Counted from the first letter of the stretch, positions 32,868 to 42,857 are shown. The stretch is 64,000 bases of DNA from Lysobacter enzymogenes (GCF_017355525.1 NZ_CP067395.1:1550001-1614000); one strand, 5' to 3'. Translations and numbers: made by a program. The notes: generated from the letters alone by a model not told the origin.

Positions 32868-34193
32868 TTACTTCCCCGGCGGCGCGATCTTGCTCTGCTC
32901 CAGGAACAGCTTGCGCGCAGCCACGCCGATGTCGGGGTTGTCGATGAAGAACCCCTGCACGCCGAGCCCATACAGCTGCAAGGCCTCGCCGAGCGCGCTC
33001 TGGTCGACGCCGTTGGCGGTCTGGGTCAGGAACGGTTCTTCGGCGCGCACGGTGTAGGGATGCACCTGCAGGCCCAGCGCCAGCGCGCGGCCGAGTACGG
33101 GGTGGATGAAGCCGGTGTTGCGGGTCGCCAGCAGCGCGTGGCCGTCGCCGTCGGCGTCGCGCTTGGCCGGCAGCGGCGCGCGTTCGATCAGGCTGCTCTT
33201 GGACGGGCCCAGGCCCGATGCGTAGTGCGCCTGCATCCATGCCAGCGCATCGGCCTCGGTCAGCGCGCCGAACGTGGCCTTGTCCAGCCCGCCGGGAATC
33301 GCCTTGCCGAAGTCGCCATAAAGGCGCGCGAGGTCGGCGCCGGTACGGCGGTTGTAAACGATGTCGTACGGCGTGTCGCGGCCGAAATCGCCGTACAGTT
33401 GCACCAGCGGCAGGTCGACGCCGGCCTTGGGCATGATCTCGCGCTTGAGCTCGATCAGGTTGGCGACCTCGAAGCTCTGGATATAAACGCGATGCGGGTC
33501 GGTGAAGCCTTCCGCGACCAGCGTGTCGATCAGCTTGCGGCCCAGCGAGATGCCGATCGGGCTGCCGTCCAGGTGCTTGCCTTCGCTGGCGAACCAGGTC
33601 GGGTGCTTGGTTTCCGGATAGATGCCGATGACCCGGCCGTCGCGGCTTTCGGCCTTGGCCAGCGCGATCACTTCCTTCAGCGTCGCGATCTCGAACTGGC
33701 CGTCGTAGCGTGCATTGCCCGGGCGGATCTGGGCGATGCGTTCGCGCGCGCGCAGGGTCTTGAGTTCGGCCAGGGTGAAGTCTTCGGTGAACCAGCCGGT
33801 CAGGGTTTCGCCGTCGATGGTCTTGCGGGTCTTGCGCGCGGCGAACTCGGGATGCGCGGCGACGTCGGTGGTGCCGGAGATTTCGTTTTCGTGGCGCACC
33901 ACCAGCTCGCCGTCGCGGGTCGCGACCAGGTCGGGCTCGATGAAGTCGGCGCCCTGGCGGATCGCCAGGCGATAGGCCTCGAGCGTGTGCTCGGGGCGAT
34001 AACCGCTGGCGCCGCGGTGGGCGATCACGATCAGGCCGTGCTGGCCGAGCGGTGCGCCGGTTCGGGCGGCGGTGGGCGTAGCGGCGTGCGGCATGGACGG
34101 TGTCCGTTCGGGCGCGGCCGCACCGGCGACGGTGGCGGCGAGCAACAGCGCGAGCGCGGCCAACGGCCGGCGCGGGAAATTCAGGGGCGGCAT
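32868..34193 (-). CDS. glpQ: Exported glycerophosphodiester phosphodiesterase
   Basis: A 441-residue periplasmic GlpQ-type enzyme that splits glycerophosphodiesters into an alcohol and glycerol-3-phosphate. The signal peptide runs to about residue 26 (LLLAATVAGAAA). The catalytic His is in VIAHRGASGYRPEHT, the metal-binding Glu and Asp in FIEPDLVATRDG, and HEN follows. These are the expected GDPD core. The long insert typical of the periplasmic, calcium-dependent GlpQ group (against the short cytoplasmic UgpQ) is present. The start fits the signal peptide. It could recycle phospholipid head groups, complementing PldA elsewhere in the window. Confidence 0.93.
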   Translation of the reverse strand: MPPLNFPRRPLAALALLLAATVAGAAAPERTPSMPHAATPTAARTGAPLGQHGLIVIAHRGASGYRPEHTLEAYRLAIRQGADFIEPDLVATRDGELVVRHENEISGTTDVAAHPEFAARKTRKTIDGETLTGWFTEDFTLAELKTLRARERIAQIRPGNARYDGQFEIATLKEVIALAKAESRDGRVIGIYPETKHPTWFASEGKHLDGSPIGISLGRKLIDTLVAEGFTDPHRVYIQSFEVANLIELKREIMPKAGVDLPLVQLYGDFGRDTPYDIVYNRRTGADLARLYGDFGKAIPGGLDKATFGALTEADALAWMQAHYASGLGPSKSSLIERAPLPAKRDADGDGHALLATRNTGFIHPVLGRALALGLQVHPYTVRAEEPFLTQTANGVDQSALGEALQLYGLGVQGFFIDNPDIGVAARKLFLEQSKIAPPGK

Positions 34194-34293
34194 CGGGCAA
34201 TCCTAGAGCGTGGCCGGGCGGGTTGCACGGCGGCCGTGGGCTCAGCTTGCCGCGCGCCGATGACAGCCGATGCGAGCGCCGCCGCGCCGGCGC

Positions 34294-34608
34294 TCAATTC
34301 GCCGGAAAATGCAGCGCAAGCGCCGAACCCGGCGCCGTCGGCGTCCAGCCTGCGGCCAAGCCGCGCCGGATCGCCTCGCCGACCTGGGCCGGGGTCACCC
34401 GCACGCTCGCGACCGGCAGCCACGCGTCCGGCCGCGCCGCGTCCAGCGTCGCGTGCAGCACCTGGCCTTGCGCGGCGTCGGCGCTCTGCACCGCGAAGCT
34501 CAGCGGCGCGCCGAGGCCCTGGTCGTAGGTCGGCCGCGGGCGCAGGCTCCAGCGATAGCTCTGGCCATCGACGACGATGCGGCGGCTGCCCTTGCTCGCG
34601 ATGGCCAT
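34294..34608 (-). CDS. Unrecognised 104-residue protein
   Basis: The frame is open from 34725, but ATG 34608 has an excellent AAGGAGG site and starts protein-like sequence (MAIASKGSRRIVVDGQSYRW). The C-terminal half is moderately hydrophobic without a membrane span (LPVASVRVTPAQVGEAIRRG). It looks like a small cytoplasmic beta-alpha protein. I do not recognise a family, and the neighbours give no hint. Confidence 0.65.
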   Translation of the reverse strand: MAIASKGSRRIVVDGQSYRWSLRPRPTYDQGLGAPLSFAVQSADAAQGQVLHATLDAARPDAWLPVASVRVTPAQVGEAIRRGLAAGWTPTAPGSALALHFPAN

Positions 34609-34924
34609 GCGCTGCGGCCTCCTTCCGGCGGATGCGTCGGCGTCCATGCTACCCGCGGCGCGTTGGGTCGGGGACGGACGGATCGAGCCGGCCGGGCCTG
34701 AAGCGCGAGCGGCAACGGGCCGCATCGCGCCGAGCCGATGAGCGTCCGCGAAACCGGCGTCGCCAGTCCCGCCCGATCCGAGCCGAACCGGACGCCGCGA
34801 GCGATCCGTTCCTCAGGCCCGCGAAGACGAGCGCGACGCCCGGCGCCGCGCTCGTCCCGCAACGGCCGCGGCGGCGATTCGCCGGCGGCGGTGCCGCCCC
34901 GCGACCGCCGCCGCGGCCCCGCAC

Positions 34925-35230
34925 TCAGGCCGCGGCCTCGCTGACCCCGGTGATGGTGGCGATGCCGTCGGCGACGGTCATGGCGATGCGGTCGCGCGAC
35001 GCGGTGCCGCCGGGCAGCACGGCGATCCCGGTGGTGCCGGTGTTGTTGCGCTGGGCGACGATGCCGTACTGCTCGAACAGCTTCATCCACTGCGCGGCCT
35101 GCTCGGTCTTGGCCGGAATGGTCTGCTCGGCGAGCGCGGCGATTTCCTCGATCACCGACGAGGCCTGGATCGGGTTGGTCAGCTGCTGCAACTGCTCCGG
35201 GGTGACCTGATTGATGAATTGATAGGACAT
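34925..35230 (-). CDS. Unrecognised 101-residue protein
   Basis: It starts at ATG 35230 behind a good AGGAG. The first half is helical and Gln-rich (QVTPEQLQQL, EEIAALAEQTIPAK), then IVAQRNNTGTTGIAVLPGG and a beta-like Ala/Thr-rich end. There is no signal peptide, cysteine or known domain. It is single and divergent from the amino-acid permease. Its low-GC codons and clean ribosome-binding site make it a credible gene. Function unknown. Confidence 0.7.
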   Translation of the reverse strand: MSYQFINQVTPEQLQQLTNPIQASSVIEEIAALAEQTIPAKTEQAAQWMKLFEQYGIVAQRNNTGTTGIAVLPGGTASRDRIAMTVADGIATITGVSEAAA

Positions 35231-35466
35231 GGAAACTCCTGGCGTAGCGCGGGGGAACCGCCGCGTGCGGCGCGCCCGCGGACCGGACGCCTAGCCCTGG
35301 TCAACGCCCGGGCGCCGCCCGGGTGAAGCCGGCGCGGTCCGCCGCGGGCCGCCGCGGTCCGCCGCGGGCCGGGCCGGCGCCGCCGCGCGTGCGTCTCCAT
35401 GCGCCACCGTCCGCCGCGCGCCCGCGCAGCCGCTATGATTCGGCGGTCATTCGGAAGGAGCGCTCG

Positions 35467-36909
35467 ATGAGCCTGGTCGCCAAGATCCTGCGGCACAAAT
35501 CGGTAGAACAACTACAGGCGGAGGCCGGCAAGCGCTCGGACTTCCGCCGCGTGCTCGGGCTCTGGCAGCTCACCGCCATCGGCATCGGCGGCATCATCGG
35601 CGTCGGCGTGTTCGTGCTCGCCGGCCACGAGGCGGCGGCCAACGCCGGCCCGGCGGTGGCGCTGGCCTTCCTCATCGCCGGCATCGCCAGCGCCGCCGCG
35701 GCGCTGTGCTACGCCGAGTTCGCCGGCATGATCCCGGTCACCGGCAGCGCCTACACCTACAGCTACGCCACCTTGGGCGAACTGGCGGCGTGGCTGATCG
35801 GCTGGGACCTGCTGCTGGAATACGCGCTGATCGTCGCGGTGGTGGCGATCGGCTGGTCCGGCTACGTGCAGGTGCTGCTGGAAGGCGCCGGCATCGAGCT
35901 GCCGCTGTGGGCGCAAGGCGCCTACGGCACCGGCGAGGGCCGGGTGTTCAACCTGATCGCCGCGCTGGTGACCCTGGCGGTGTCGGCGCTGCTGGTGTTC
36001 CGCACCGAATGGGGCGCGCGCTTCAACACCCTGATCGTGACGATCAAGGTGCTGGCGGTGGTGCTGGTGATCGGCGTCGGCGTGTTCTACATCAACACCG
36101 CCAACTGGGTGCCGTTCATTCCCGAACGCATCGTCGACGAGAACGGCGTCGGCCACTTCGGCTGGAAGGGCGTGGGCACGGCCGCGGCGGTGGTGTTCTT
36201 CGCGGTGTTCGGCTACGACACCCTGACCACGGCGGCGGAAGAATCCAAGAACCCGCAGCGCGACCTGCCGCGCGCGGTGCTGCTGTCGCTGGGCGTGTCG
36301 ATGGTGCTGTACCTGGCGGTGTCGCTGGTGCTGACCGGCATCGCCCACTACTCCACCCTCGGCGGCGACGCGCCGGTGTCGGACGCCTTCGCCGCGCTCG
36401 GCCTGCCGTGGATCGCCAAGACCATCGCGTTCTCGGCCGTGGTCGGCATCGCCAGCGTGCTGTTCGCGTTCATGCTCGGCGCGGCGCGGATCTGGTTCTC
36501 GCTGTCGCGCGACGGCCTGCTGCCGGGCTGGTTCGCCAAGATCCATCCCAAGTACGGCACCCCGCACCGCCCGACCATCGCGCTGGGCGTGTTCACTGCG
36601 CTGGTCGCCGGCTTCCTGCCGATCGGCGAGGTCGCCAAGCTGGTCAACATCGGCGTGCTCTCGGCCTTCATCATCATCTGCGCGTCGGTGTGGGTGCTGC
36701 GGGTGCGCAAGCCGAACCTGGAGCGCAGCTTCCGCACCCCGCTGGTGCCGCTGATCCCGATCGTCGGCATCGCGTTCTCGATCTGGCTGCTGGCCGAGCT
36801 GGCGGCGATCACCTGGCTGATCTTCCTGATCTGGGTGTCGCTGGGGCTGCTGGTGTATTTCTGCTACGGCATCCGCCACAGCAAGCTGGCGCAGGAAGCG
36901 CACGAGTAA
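35467..36909 (+). CDS. APC-superfamily amino-acid permease
   Basis: A 480-residue inner-membrane transporter with about twelve spans, of the cationic amino-acid transporter (CAT-like) group in the APC superfamily. The first helix motif GIGGIIGVGVFVLAGHEAA, the GSAYTYSYATLGEL loop and FGYDTLTTAAEESKNPQRDLP are diagnostic. The start at ATG 35467 follows GGAAGGAGC. The N-terminal 20 residues are a cytoplasmic segment. Substrate is probably a basic or other amino acid. Single gene, followed by a REP dimer and then a convergent gene. Confidence 0.93.
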   Translation: MSLVAKILRHKSVEQLQAEAGKRSDFRRVLGLWQLTAIGIGGIIGVGVFVLAGHEAAANAGPAVALAFLIAGIASAAAALCYAEFAGMIPVTGSAYTYSYATLGELAAWLIGWDLLLEYALIVAVVAIGWSGYVQVLLEGAGIELPLWAQGAYGTGEGRVFNLIAALVTLAVSALLVFRTEWGARFNTLIVTIKVLAVVLVIGVGVFYINTANWVPFIPERIVDENGVGHFGWKGVGTAAAVVFFAVFGYDTLTTAAEESKNPQRDLPRAVLLSLGVSMVLYLAVSLVLTGIAHYSTLGGDAPVSDAFAALGLPWIAKTIAFSAVVGIASVLFAFMLGAARIWFSLSRDGLLPGWFAKIHPKYGTPHRPTIALGVFTALVAGFLPIGEVAKLVNIGVLSAFIIICASVWVLRVRKPNLERSFRTPLVPLIPIVGIAFSIWLLAELAAITWLIFLIWVSLGLLVYFCYGIRHSKLAQEAHE

Positions 36910-36955
36910 ACGTCGGGGCGCCGGCGGGCTGCGGTTGCGCCGGCGCCTGAAACGA

Positions 36956-37020
36956 CGCGGTCGCGGCTCGCGCCGCTCCTACAGGTAGCCCATGTAGGAG
37001 CGGCGCGAGCCGCGACCGCG
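36956..37020. repeat. REP dimer, GTAG heads facing inward
   Basis: Two GTAG-headed palindromic units around an 11-base spacer (AGGTAGCCCAT), between the convergent permease and cyclopropane synthase genes. It matches the dimer at 8918-8982 turned around. Confidence 0.88.
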
Positions 37021-37084
37021 AATCCGCACCAACGTCGCACCCCGCCCCACCCGCGCCGCGGCCACCCGCGACGCCCACGCCCGC

Positions 37085-38230
37085 TCACCGCGGCGCGACG
37101 TACCCGCCGGGCACCCCGCCCGGCGACAGCACCAGTTGCCACAGCTGCGCATGCCGGGTGCGGAAGGTCGCCATCGACGCGGCCAGGTAGAACCGCCACA
37201 TCCGCCGGAAGCGCTCGTCGTAGCGCGGATCCAGCGCGTCCCAGGCCGCTTCGACGTTGGCGCGCCAGGCCTGCAGAGTCAGGTCGTAATCGGCGCCGAA
37301 GTTATGCCAGTCCTCGATCACGAACCGGTTCTCGGCGTGTTCGGCGATCTGCCGCGCCGACGGCAGCATCGAATTGGGGAAGATGTACTTGGCGATCCAC
37401 GGGTCGGTATGGCTCACCGATTTGTTGCCGCCGATGCTGTGCAGCAGGAACAGCCCGCCGCCCTCGCTGTCGCGGTCCAGGCAGCGCAGGGCGACGTCGA
37501 AATACGCGGCGTAGTTCTTGACCCCGACGTGCTCGAACATGCCCAGCGAGAAGATCCGGTCGAAGCGCTGGTCGAGCTCGCGGTAATCCTGCAGGCGGAT
37601 CTCCACCGGCAGCCCGCGGCACAGGTCGCGGGCGAATTCGGCCTGTTCGTGCGAGACGGTCACGCCGACGCCGACGATGCCGTAGCGTTCGGCGGCGAAC
37701 TTCAGCGCCTCGCCCCAGCCGCAGCCGATGTCGAGCACGCGCATGCCGGGCTTGAGGCCGAGCTTGCGGCAGACCAGGTCGAGCTTCGCCTCTTGCGCCG
37801 AGTCCAGATCCCGCAAAGGCCGGCCTTCGCGGTCGCGCCAGTAACCGCAGCTGTAGACCAGGCGCTGGCCGAGCATCGCGCGGTACAGATCGTTGCCCAG
37901 GTCGTAATGGCGCTCGCCGACGGTGAAGCTGCGGCGGTGGCTTTGCAGGTTGATCAGGTGCGCGCGCAGGCCGTCGAGGATCGCCGCCCAGCCGTGCACC
38001 TGCTCGTCGACGTGGGCGCGCATCAGCCGCTCGAGCAGGCCGTCCAGCGACTGCGTGCGCCAGGCGCCGTCCATGTAGGTTTCGCCGAGGCCGAGCGAGC
38101 CTTGCGCGATGACCCGCGAATAGAACGACTCGTCTTCGACCTGCAGATCCCAGGGCCGATCGCCGCCGACGCGGATGTCGGCCTGCTCCAGCAATCCTTC
38201 GACTCGTTTGTGCAGCGACGCAAGCGACAT
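37085..38230 (-). CDS. cfa: Cyclopropane-fatty-acyl-phospholipid synthase
   Basis: A 381-residue enzyme that transfers a methylene from S-adenosylmethionine to unsaturated acyl chains of membrane lipids. The lipid-binding N-terminal domain is followed by RHYDLGNDLYRAMLG and the SAM motif LDIGCGWGEALKF (about residues 165-177). Then come the active-site LGMFEHVGVKNY and FPNSMLPS, with the C-terminal Trp/Tyr-rich helices. Complete for the family. Such enzymes usually act in stationary phase or acid stress. Single gene. Confidence 0.95.
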   Translation of the reverse strand: MSLASLHKRVEGLLEQADIRVGGDRPWDLQVEDESFYSRVIAQGSLGLGETYMDGAWRTQSLDGLLERLMRAHVDEQVHGWAAILDGLRAHLINLQSHRRSFTVGERHYDLGNDLYRAMLGQRLVYSCGYWRDREGRPLRDLDSAQEAKLDLVCRKLGLKPGMRVLDIGCGWGEALKFAAERYGIVGVGVTVSHEQAEFARDLCRGLPVEIRLQDYRELDQRFDRIFSLGMFEHVGVKNYAAYFDVALRCLDRDSEGGGLFLLHSIGGNKSVSHTDPWIAKYIFPNSMLPSARQIAEHAENRFVIEDWHNFGADYDLTLQAWRANVEAAWDALDPRYDERFRRMWRFYLAASMATFRTRHAQLWQLVLSPGGVPGGYVAPR

Positions 38231-38502
38231 GGCGGCCTCGTGCTCGGGGCGGGGGAACGCCCGGTGGATGCTCGACCTGCTGATGTGGAGCGCGGGCCCG
38301 GACGACGCGTCGTCGTGCGCCCGCCACGCTCGTCCTGAGACGGCTGGCGGCCCGCTCTGCGGGCCGCTTGCGGCGGCGCGTCCGTCGCGCCGCGGATCGA
38401 CGATAGCAAAGCCGCGCCGGCGCGAGATGCCGATCCTGTCGCCTGCGGCGAACGCTGCGTTGCGGCGGTTGCAAGAGGGCCCTCAGGCCCTCCGCCAGCG
38501 GC

Positions 38503-39342
38503 TCAGACGCCGCCGAGGAACATCCCGCGGTACGCCGGCGCCAGATGCGGCAGCAGCACCGAGGCCGGCACTTCCACGGTCTGGGTGCCGTCGGAGTACG
38601 GGCCGACTTCGTACGGCGCGAACACGAACTTGAGCCCGCTGAGCTTGCCGTCGGCGCCGCGTACCGGTTCGAACATGGCGAAGTTGGCCGGGTCGGCGCC
38701 GGTGCCGTCGTCGATCATGCGGCCGCCGGTCTCGATCTGCTCGGCGCGCACCGCCGGAGCCAGGTCGTCGGCGTCGATGCGCTGCGACAGCGCCGAGTGC
38801 AGCTGTTCGCGCACGTACTGCGAGATCGCGGTCCAGCCGGCTTTCTCGGGCACCAGTTCCTGCGCGGTCAGCAGCTTGTTCTGCTTCGGCAGCCAGACGA
38901 AACGCGCGATCAGCGGCGCGGCGTGGGCGCCGCCGGTGTAGCTGCTGCCGTCGGCCGACACCGCCATCAGTTCGGGCGAATCGATCACGTCGTCGAAGGT
39001 CAGCGACAGCTCGTACGGCGACGGGTTGTCCTTGGCGGTGCGGCCGCTGGCGGCGTCGACGAGTTCGGCGCGGGCGTCGTCGGCGTAGCGCTTGAGTTCG
39101 CGCGCCAGCCCCGGGTACTTGGCCGCCTGGGTCGTGTAGGTGATGCCGACCACATAGCCCGGCGTGGTCTCGACCACTTCCTTGAGCTCGACCGGCGCGG
39201 TGGCCGTGTCGACCACCGGCGCGGGCAGCGCCGCGGTCGGCGCGTTCGCGCTGGATTGGCTGGTCGCGGGCGTGTCGGCTTCTTTCTTGCAGCCCGCCAG
39301 GGCCAGGGCCAACAGGCAGACGGCGGCGGTGACGCGCTTCAT
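38503..39342 (-). CDS. DUF3298/DUF4163-type lipoprotein
   Basis: A 279-residue lipoprotein: signal and lipobox LALAGC with Cys about 18, then KKEAD and a Ser/Thr/Ala-rich linker. A domain like those in RsiV and PdaC follows: PYELSLTFDDVIDSPELMAV and GSSYTGGAHAAP form the DUF4163 part. The C-terminal DUF3298 part has FVFAPYEVGPYSDGT. ATG 39342 is the start that makes the lipoprotein signal; the open frame extends further but without a signal. The related domains bind lysozyme or glycans in other proteins, so an envelope role is likely. Function unproven. Confidence 0.85.
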   Translation of the reverse strand: MKRVTAAVCLLALALAGCKKEADTPATSQSSANAPTAALPAPVVDTATAPVELKEVVETTPGYVVGITYTTQAAKYPGLARELKRYADDARAELVDAASGRTAKDNPSPYELSLTFDDVIDSPELMAVSADGSSYTGGAHAAPLIARFVWLPKQNKLLTAQELVPEKAGWTAISQYVREQLHSALSQRIDADDLAPAVRAEQIETGGRMIDDGTGADPANFAMFEPVRGADGKLSGLKFVFAPYEVGPYSDGTQTVEVPASVLLPHLAPAYRGMFLGGV

Positions 39343-39478
39343 GCAGCGATCCTTTTCGAGGGGTGCGTCCGTGGGGTTTGCGCGCGACATTATCGCTCAA
39401 GGCGTGACGCCGGCATCTAGGCCGCGGCGTCCGCGAACGCCTATGCGGCCGACGTGGGCGCCCGCGTTTGCCCGGCGT

Positions 39479-40192
39479 TCACCACTGCGTGCGTTGCGGC
39501 AGCAGCCCCTGCAGTTCGGCGTCGGTGAGGTTGCGCCATTGGCCCGGCTTGAGATGGCCCAGCTTGACGTTGCCGATGCGCGCGCGCAGCAGTTGCTTGA
39601 CCCGGAAACCGAAGTGCGCGGCCATCAGGCGGATCTGCCGGTTGAGGCCCTGCACCAGGACGATGCGGAAGCCGAAGCGGCCGAGCTTGCCGGTCTTGCA
39701 CGGCAACGTGGTCTGGCCGTGGATCGGCACGCCGCGGCCCATGCCGCGCAGGAATTCCGGGGTGACCTCGTGGTTGACCGCGACCAGGTATTCCTTTTCC
39801 AGCTTGTTCTCGGCGCGCAGGATCTCGTTGACGATGTCGCCGTTGCTGGTCAGCAGGATCAGGCCTTCGGAATCCTTGTCGAGGCGGCCGATCGGGAAGA
39901 TCCGGCGCTCGTGGCCGACGAAGTCGACGATGTTGTCCTTGACCCCGGACTCGGTGGTGCAGACCACGCCGACCGGCTTGTTGAGCGCGATGTAGACGTG
40001 CTGGCGCTTGCCCTTGGCGGCGACGCGCACGCGCAGGATTTCGCCGTCGACGCGGACCTCGTCGCCCTCGCCCACTTCGCTGCCGACCCGGCCGCGCACG
40101 CCGTTGACGGTGACCCGGCCCTCGGCGATGAGGCGGTCGGCCTCGCGGCGGGAGCAGAAACCGGTGTCGCTGATGTGTTTGTTCAGGCGCAT
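39479..40192 (-). CDS. rluF: 23S rRNA pseudouridine synthase RluF
   Basis: A 237-residue RsuA/RluF-type enzyme. The N-terminal S4 RNA-binding domain is [20 protein letters not shown] (residues 1-20). The catalytic domain has the Asp in [14 protein letters not shown] (Asp about 104). The RluF-specific [10 protein letters not shown] and [17 protein letters not shown] are well conserved relative to E. coli RluF, which modifies U2604 of 23S rRNA. Length is shorter than the E. coli enzyme at the C-terminus. Confidence 0.92.
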   Translation of the reverse strand: MRLNKHISDTGFCSRREADRLIAEGRVTVNGVRGRVGSEVGEGDEVRVDGEILRVRVAAKGKRQHVYIALNKPVGVVCTTESGVKDNIVDFVGHERRIFPIGRLDKDSEGLILLTSNGDIVNEILRAENKLEKEYLVAVNHEVTPEFLRGMGRGVPIHGQTTLPCKTGKLGRFGFRIVLVQGLNRQIRLMAAHFGFRVKQLLRARIGNVKLGHLKPGQWRNLTDAELQGLLPQRTQW

Positions 40193-40527
40193 GGGCGAAG
40201 CATGCCGGAAATCCGGCCTGCGGGAGACGTGGGGGGCGCGTAGGCTGGCACAGACTCGGGGCGAAGGCGAGTGCGGCGCGGCCGGCGGGCCGCGGACGGC
40301 TCAGGTTCGGACGCCGTTTCGCCGGGGTTTCGCGCTTGCGGGGCGGCCCTTTTGCGTTTGTTGGAGGCCTGCTGCTCTTGCGGGAGGGGCTTCAGCCCCG
40401 ACGCTCTGCGGCCCGATTACCGAGACCCGGCACCAGAGCGTCGCGGCTGAAGTCCCTCCCACAACAGCAGATCTCCCACAGCAGAAGCCTTTCCCGAAGG
40501 GGCTTCTGCCCTGAGACGCGGCCCGGC
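40193..40527. other. Intergenic region with repeats
   Basis: 335 bp without a gene, between rluF and the GNAT gene. It contains the inverted repeat at 40382-40460 and a 9-bp-stem hairpin at 40481-40509 (GCAGAAGCC with GGCTTCTGC) that lacks a T-run. Frames here are not credible. Confidence 0.5.
40382..40460. repeat. Inverted repeat of the GCTTCAG-GACGCT family
   Basis: Arms GGGAGGGGCTTCAGCCCCGA-CGCTCTG (40382-40408) and its near complement (40434-40460) enclose 25 bp. This is the same family as 18406-18469 and 63176-63258. Confidence 0.75.
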
Positions 40528-40803
40528 TCAGGCGAGCAACTGCGAATACTCCGGATGCCGCTCGGCCCACGCCGCCGCATACGAGCACGCCGGGCGCACC
40601 TTGTAGCCGGCCTCGCGCGCGTACTCGAACGCGGCGCGGACCAGGTCGCTGGCGATGCCGCGGCCGCCGATGGCGTCGGGCACGCCGGTGTGGGCGATGA
40701 CGAGTTGGTCGCCGCGCATCTGATAGTCCAGTTCCGCCTCGACGCCGTCGACGACGGTGCTGAAGCGCTGGCGCGCGGGGTCGTGTTTCACCTGGACGGA
40801 CAT
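40528..40803 (-). CDS. Small GNAT-like acetyltransferase (YidJ/Gtn type)
   Basis: A 91-residue minimal GNAT domain of the short acetyltransferase (Acetyltransf_CG) family. ATG 40803 is chosen because MSVQVKHDPARQRF is the typical start. The acetyl-CoA region GVPDAIGGRGIASDLVRAAF and the ending YVRP-like VRPACSYAAAW followed by ERHPEY are clear. Substrate unknown. Near the histone-like gene (next upstream on the same strand), so a link to Lys-rich protein acetylation is imaginable but unsupported. Confidence 0.9.
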   Translation of the reverse strand: MSVQVKHDPARQRFSTVVDGVEAELDYQMRGDQLVIAHTGVPDAIGGRGIASDLVRAAFEYAREAGYKVRPACSYAAAWAERHPEYSQLLA

Positions 40804-40905
40804 GGTCGGTTCCTGTGCGGATGAAGGCGCGGACGGCGGCGCCGCGCGCCGCGTACCCACGCCGGAGCCGGCACCGCCGCACGGGCGATGCCGGCCGCAG
40901 GGGCC

Positions 40906-42573
40906 TCAGCGGTTGTCGCGCTTGCCCTGGTTGTGGCGGTCCTGGCTGCCGATCTCGCCCTGGATCGCGTCCATCCGGCTTTCGGCCGCATGCAGTTCGC
41001 CGGCCTTGTGCGCGGCGCTGTCCGACTGCGGGCCCGGCGCCGGCACATGGCCGTGGCCCGGATCGAGCTGCTGCCACGGCTGCGGTTCGCGCGCGGCGTC
41101 CTGCTTGGCCTGCAGCAGGCGGCGGGTGTTTTCCAGCGCCTGTTCCGGAGTGATGTGGGCGACGGGCTCGTCGTCGCCGGCGCTGTGCGCGGCGTCGGCC
41201 GCGACCGCGGACGATTCGACCGCTTCGGCGCTGGCGGCCGCAGCCGCGTCGGCGCCGGCTTCCAGCGCGGTTTCCGCCGCGCCCTGGGCGACCGCGCTCG
41301 GCGCGGCGGCCGCGTCCTCGGGCTGGTGCGTTTCGGACTGCAACGCGGGCGCCGCGGCTTCGGCCGCGGCACCGGCGGCGACCAGAGAACCGGCCGGCAG
41401 CGACGACGGCGCCTCGGCCGCCGCTTGCGCGGCGGGCTTGGGCTTCGGCTTGCGCTCGGCCTTGGGCTTGGCCGGCGCGGCGACCGCAGGTTCGGCGGCG
41501 GGTTCGGCGAACAGTTCGCCCGAACGCGTCGGCTCGTCCTGAGGCGCCGACGCAGGCTTGGGCTCGGTGCGCGGACGCGCCGGCTTGGCGGCGGCCGGCT
41601 TCGGCGCGGCCGCGACATCGGCCTTCGGCGTCGCCGGCTGCGCGGCCTTCTTGGCCGGTGCAGCCGCAGGCTTGGCGGCCGCCGCGGCCGGCTTCGCTGT
41701 CTCAGGCTGGGCGGCTGCGGGCTTGGATGCTGCGGGCTTGGACGTTGCGGGCTTCGACGCCGCGGGCTTGGCGACCGCGGGTTTCGCGGCAGCGGATTTA
41801 CCGGCGGCGGACTTGGCGACCACGGACTGCGTCGGGGCGGACTTGGCGGCCGCGCCCTTCGCGTTCGCGGCGACCGGCGGCTTCGCCGGCGCCGAACGCA
41901 CCGGCGCGACGAGCGCGCTGTTCTTCTTCGCAGCCGAACCCTGCGGCGCGTTCCTCAGCGGCGCCTGCTTGGGCGCGGCCTGCTTCGGCGCGGCCTGCTT
42001 GACCGCGGCCTGCTTCGACACAGGCGCGGCCGCGACCTTCTTGCCCGCGGCCTTGCCCGCTACCGCCTTGTTCGCGGCGACCTTGCCGGCCGCTGCTTTC
42101 TTGACGACCTTCTTCGCCGCCGCCTTCTTGGCGACCGGCTTCTTGGCGACGGACTTCGCCGTCTTCTTGGCTACGGGCTTCTTGGCGACAGACTTCGCCG
42201 TCTTCTTGGCCGCAGGCTTCTTCGCGGCGACCGGCTTGGCCGCCTTCTTCACGATCTTCTTGGCCGCAGCCTTCTTGGCTGTCGCCTTCTTGCCCGCGAC
42301 CTTCTTCGCGACCTTGGCCGCGGACGCCTTCTTGACCGCCTTCTTCGCGGTCTTGCCCGCGGCCGCCTTCTTGGCGACCGCCGTCTTGGCCTTCTTCGCC
42401 GCCGCCGGCTTGGCCGCGGCCTGCTTCACCTTCTTGACCGCGCTCTTGGCGGCTTTCTTCGCCGCCGCCTTGCTGCTCGCGACCTGCTTGCCCGCGGCGC
42501 GCTTGCGCGCCGGCTGAGCCGATTTGCCTGCGGATTTCTTGCTTGCGGACTTGCCCGCCTTCTTGCTCGCCAT
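40906..42573 (-). CDS. Histone H1-like Lys/Ala/Pro-rich protein
   Basis: A 555-residue low-complexity protein. ATG 42573 follows GACGAGGAG and starts [17 protein letters not shown]. Residues 1-200 are dominated by AAKKA and [13 protein letters not shown] repeats like those of bacterial histone-H1-like and AlgP-type proteins. Residues about 200-400 are Ala/Pro/Lys-rich. The last 150 residues change to an acidic, then Gln/His-rich sequence with no Lys repeats ([30 protein letters not shown]). The basic tail should bind DNA or RNA electrostatically. Repeat number is likely variable. The non-repeated C-terminus makes it more than a simple histone-like tail. Confidence 0.85.
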   Translation of the reverse strand: MASKKAGKSASKKSAGKSAQPARKRAAGKQVASSKAAAKKAAKSAVKKVKQAAAKPAAAKKAKTAVAKKAAAGKTAKKAVKKASAAKVAKKVAGKKATAKKAAAKKIVKKAAKPVAAKKPAAKKTAKSVAKKPVAKKTAKSVAKKPVAKKAAAKKVVKKAAAGKVAANKAVAGKAAGKKVAAAPVSKQAAVKQAAPKQAAPKQAPLRNAPQGSAAKKNSALVAPVRSAPAKPPVAANAKGAAAKSAPTQSVVAKSAAGKSAAAKPAVAKPAASKPATSKPAASKPAAAQPETAKPAAAAAKPAAAPAKKAAQPATPKADVAAAPKPAAAKPARPRTEPKPASAPQDEPTRSGELFAEPAAEPAVAAPAKPKAERKPKPKPAAQAAAEAPSSLPAGSLVAAGAAAEAAAPALQSETHQPEDAAAAPSAVAQGAAETALEAGADAAAAASAEAVESSAVAADAAHSAGDDEPVAHITPEQALENTRRLLQAKQDAAREPQPWQQLDPGHGHVPAPGPQSDSAAHKAGELHAAESRMDAIQGEIGSQDRHNQGKRDNR

Positions 42574-42798
42574 GCTTGACTCCTCGTCGAGTGTTTGCGA
42601 ATGCGCGAATGATAGCGGCTGCCCCTGCGACTGCATCAGCCTGTGCTGTAGACAACACGAGTCGTGTGTTATCACGCGCCACCTTCATGCGAGGTGAGCG
42701 GAAGTGAGACAGCGCCGCGCCGCGTCAGCCGACTGATGTTGTCAGGCCGGTGTTGACGCCTCGCGTCACTTTTCGCTCGCGCAAGCTAGGGAAAACCC

Positions 42799-42814
42799 TG
42801 GCATGGAACCTGCT
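42799..42814 (+). promoter_or_regulatory. Sigma-54-like -24/-12 promoter
   Basis: TGGCATGGAACCTGCT matches the sigma-54 consensus TGGCACG-N4-TTGC at all but two positions, with GG and GC exactly 12 apart. It would start transcription near 42825, about 33 bp before the 63-residue gene. A single match without an upstream activator site is suggestive only. Confidence 0.5.
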
Positions 42815-42857
42815 TGGAACTGTGCGTAAGTCCACAGTTACGACGAAGGGGATTCCA

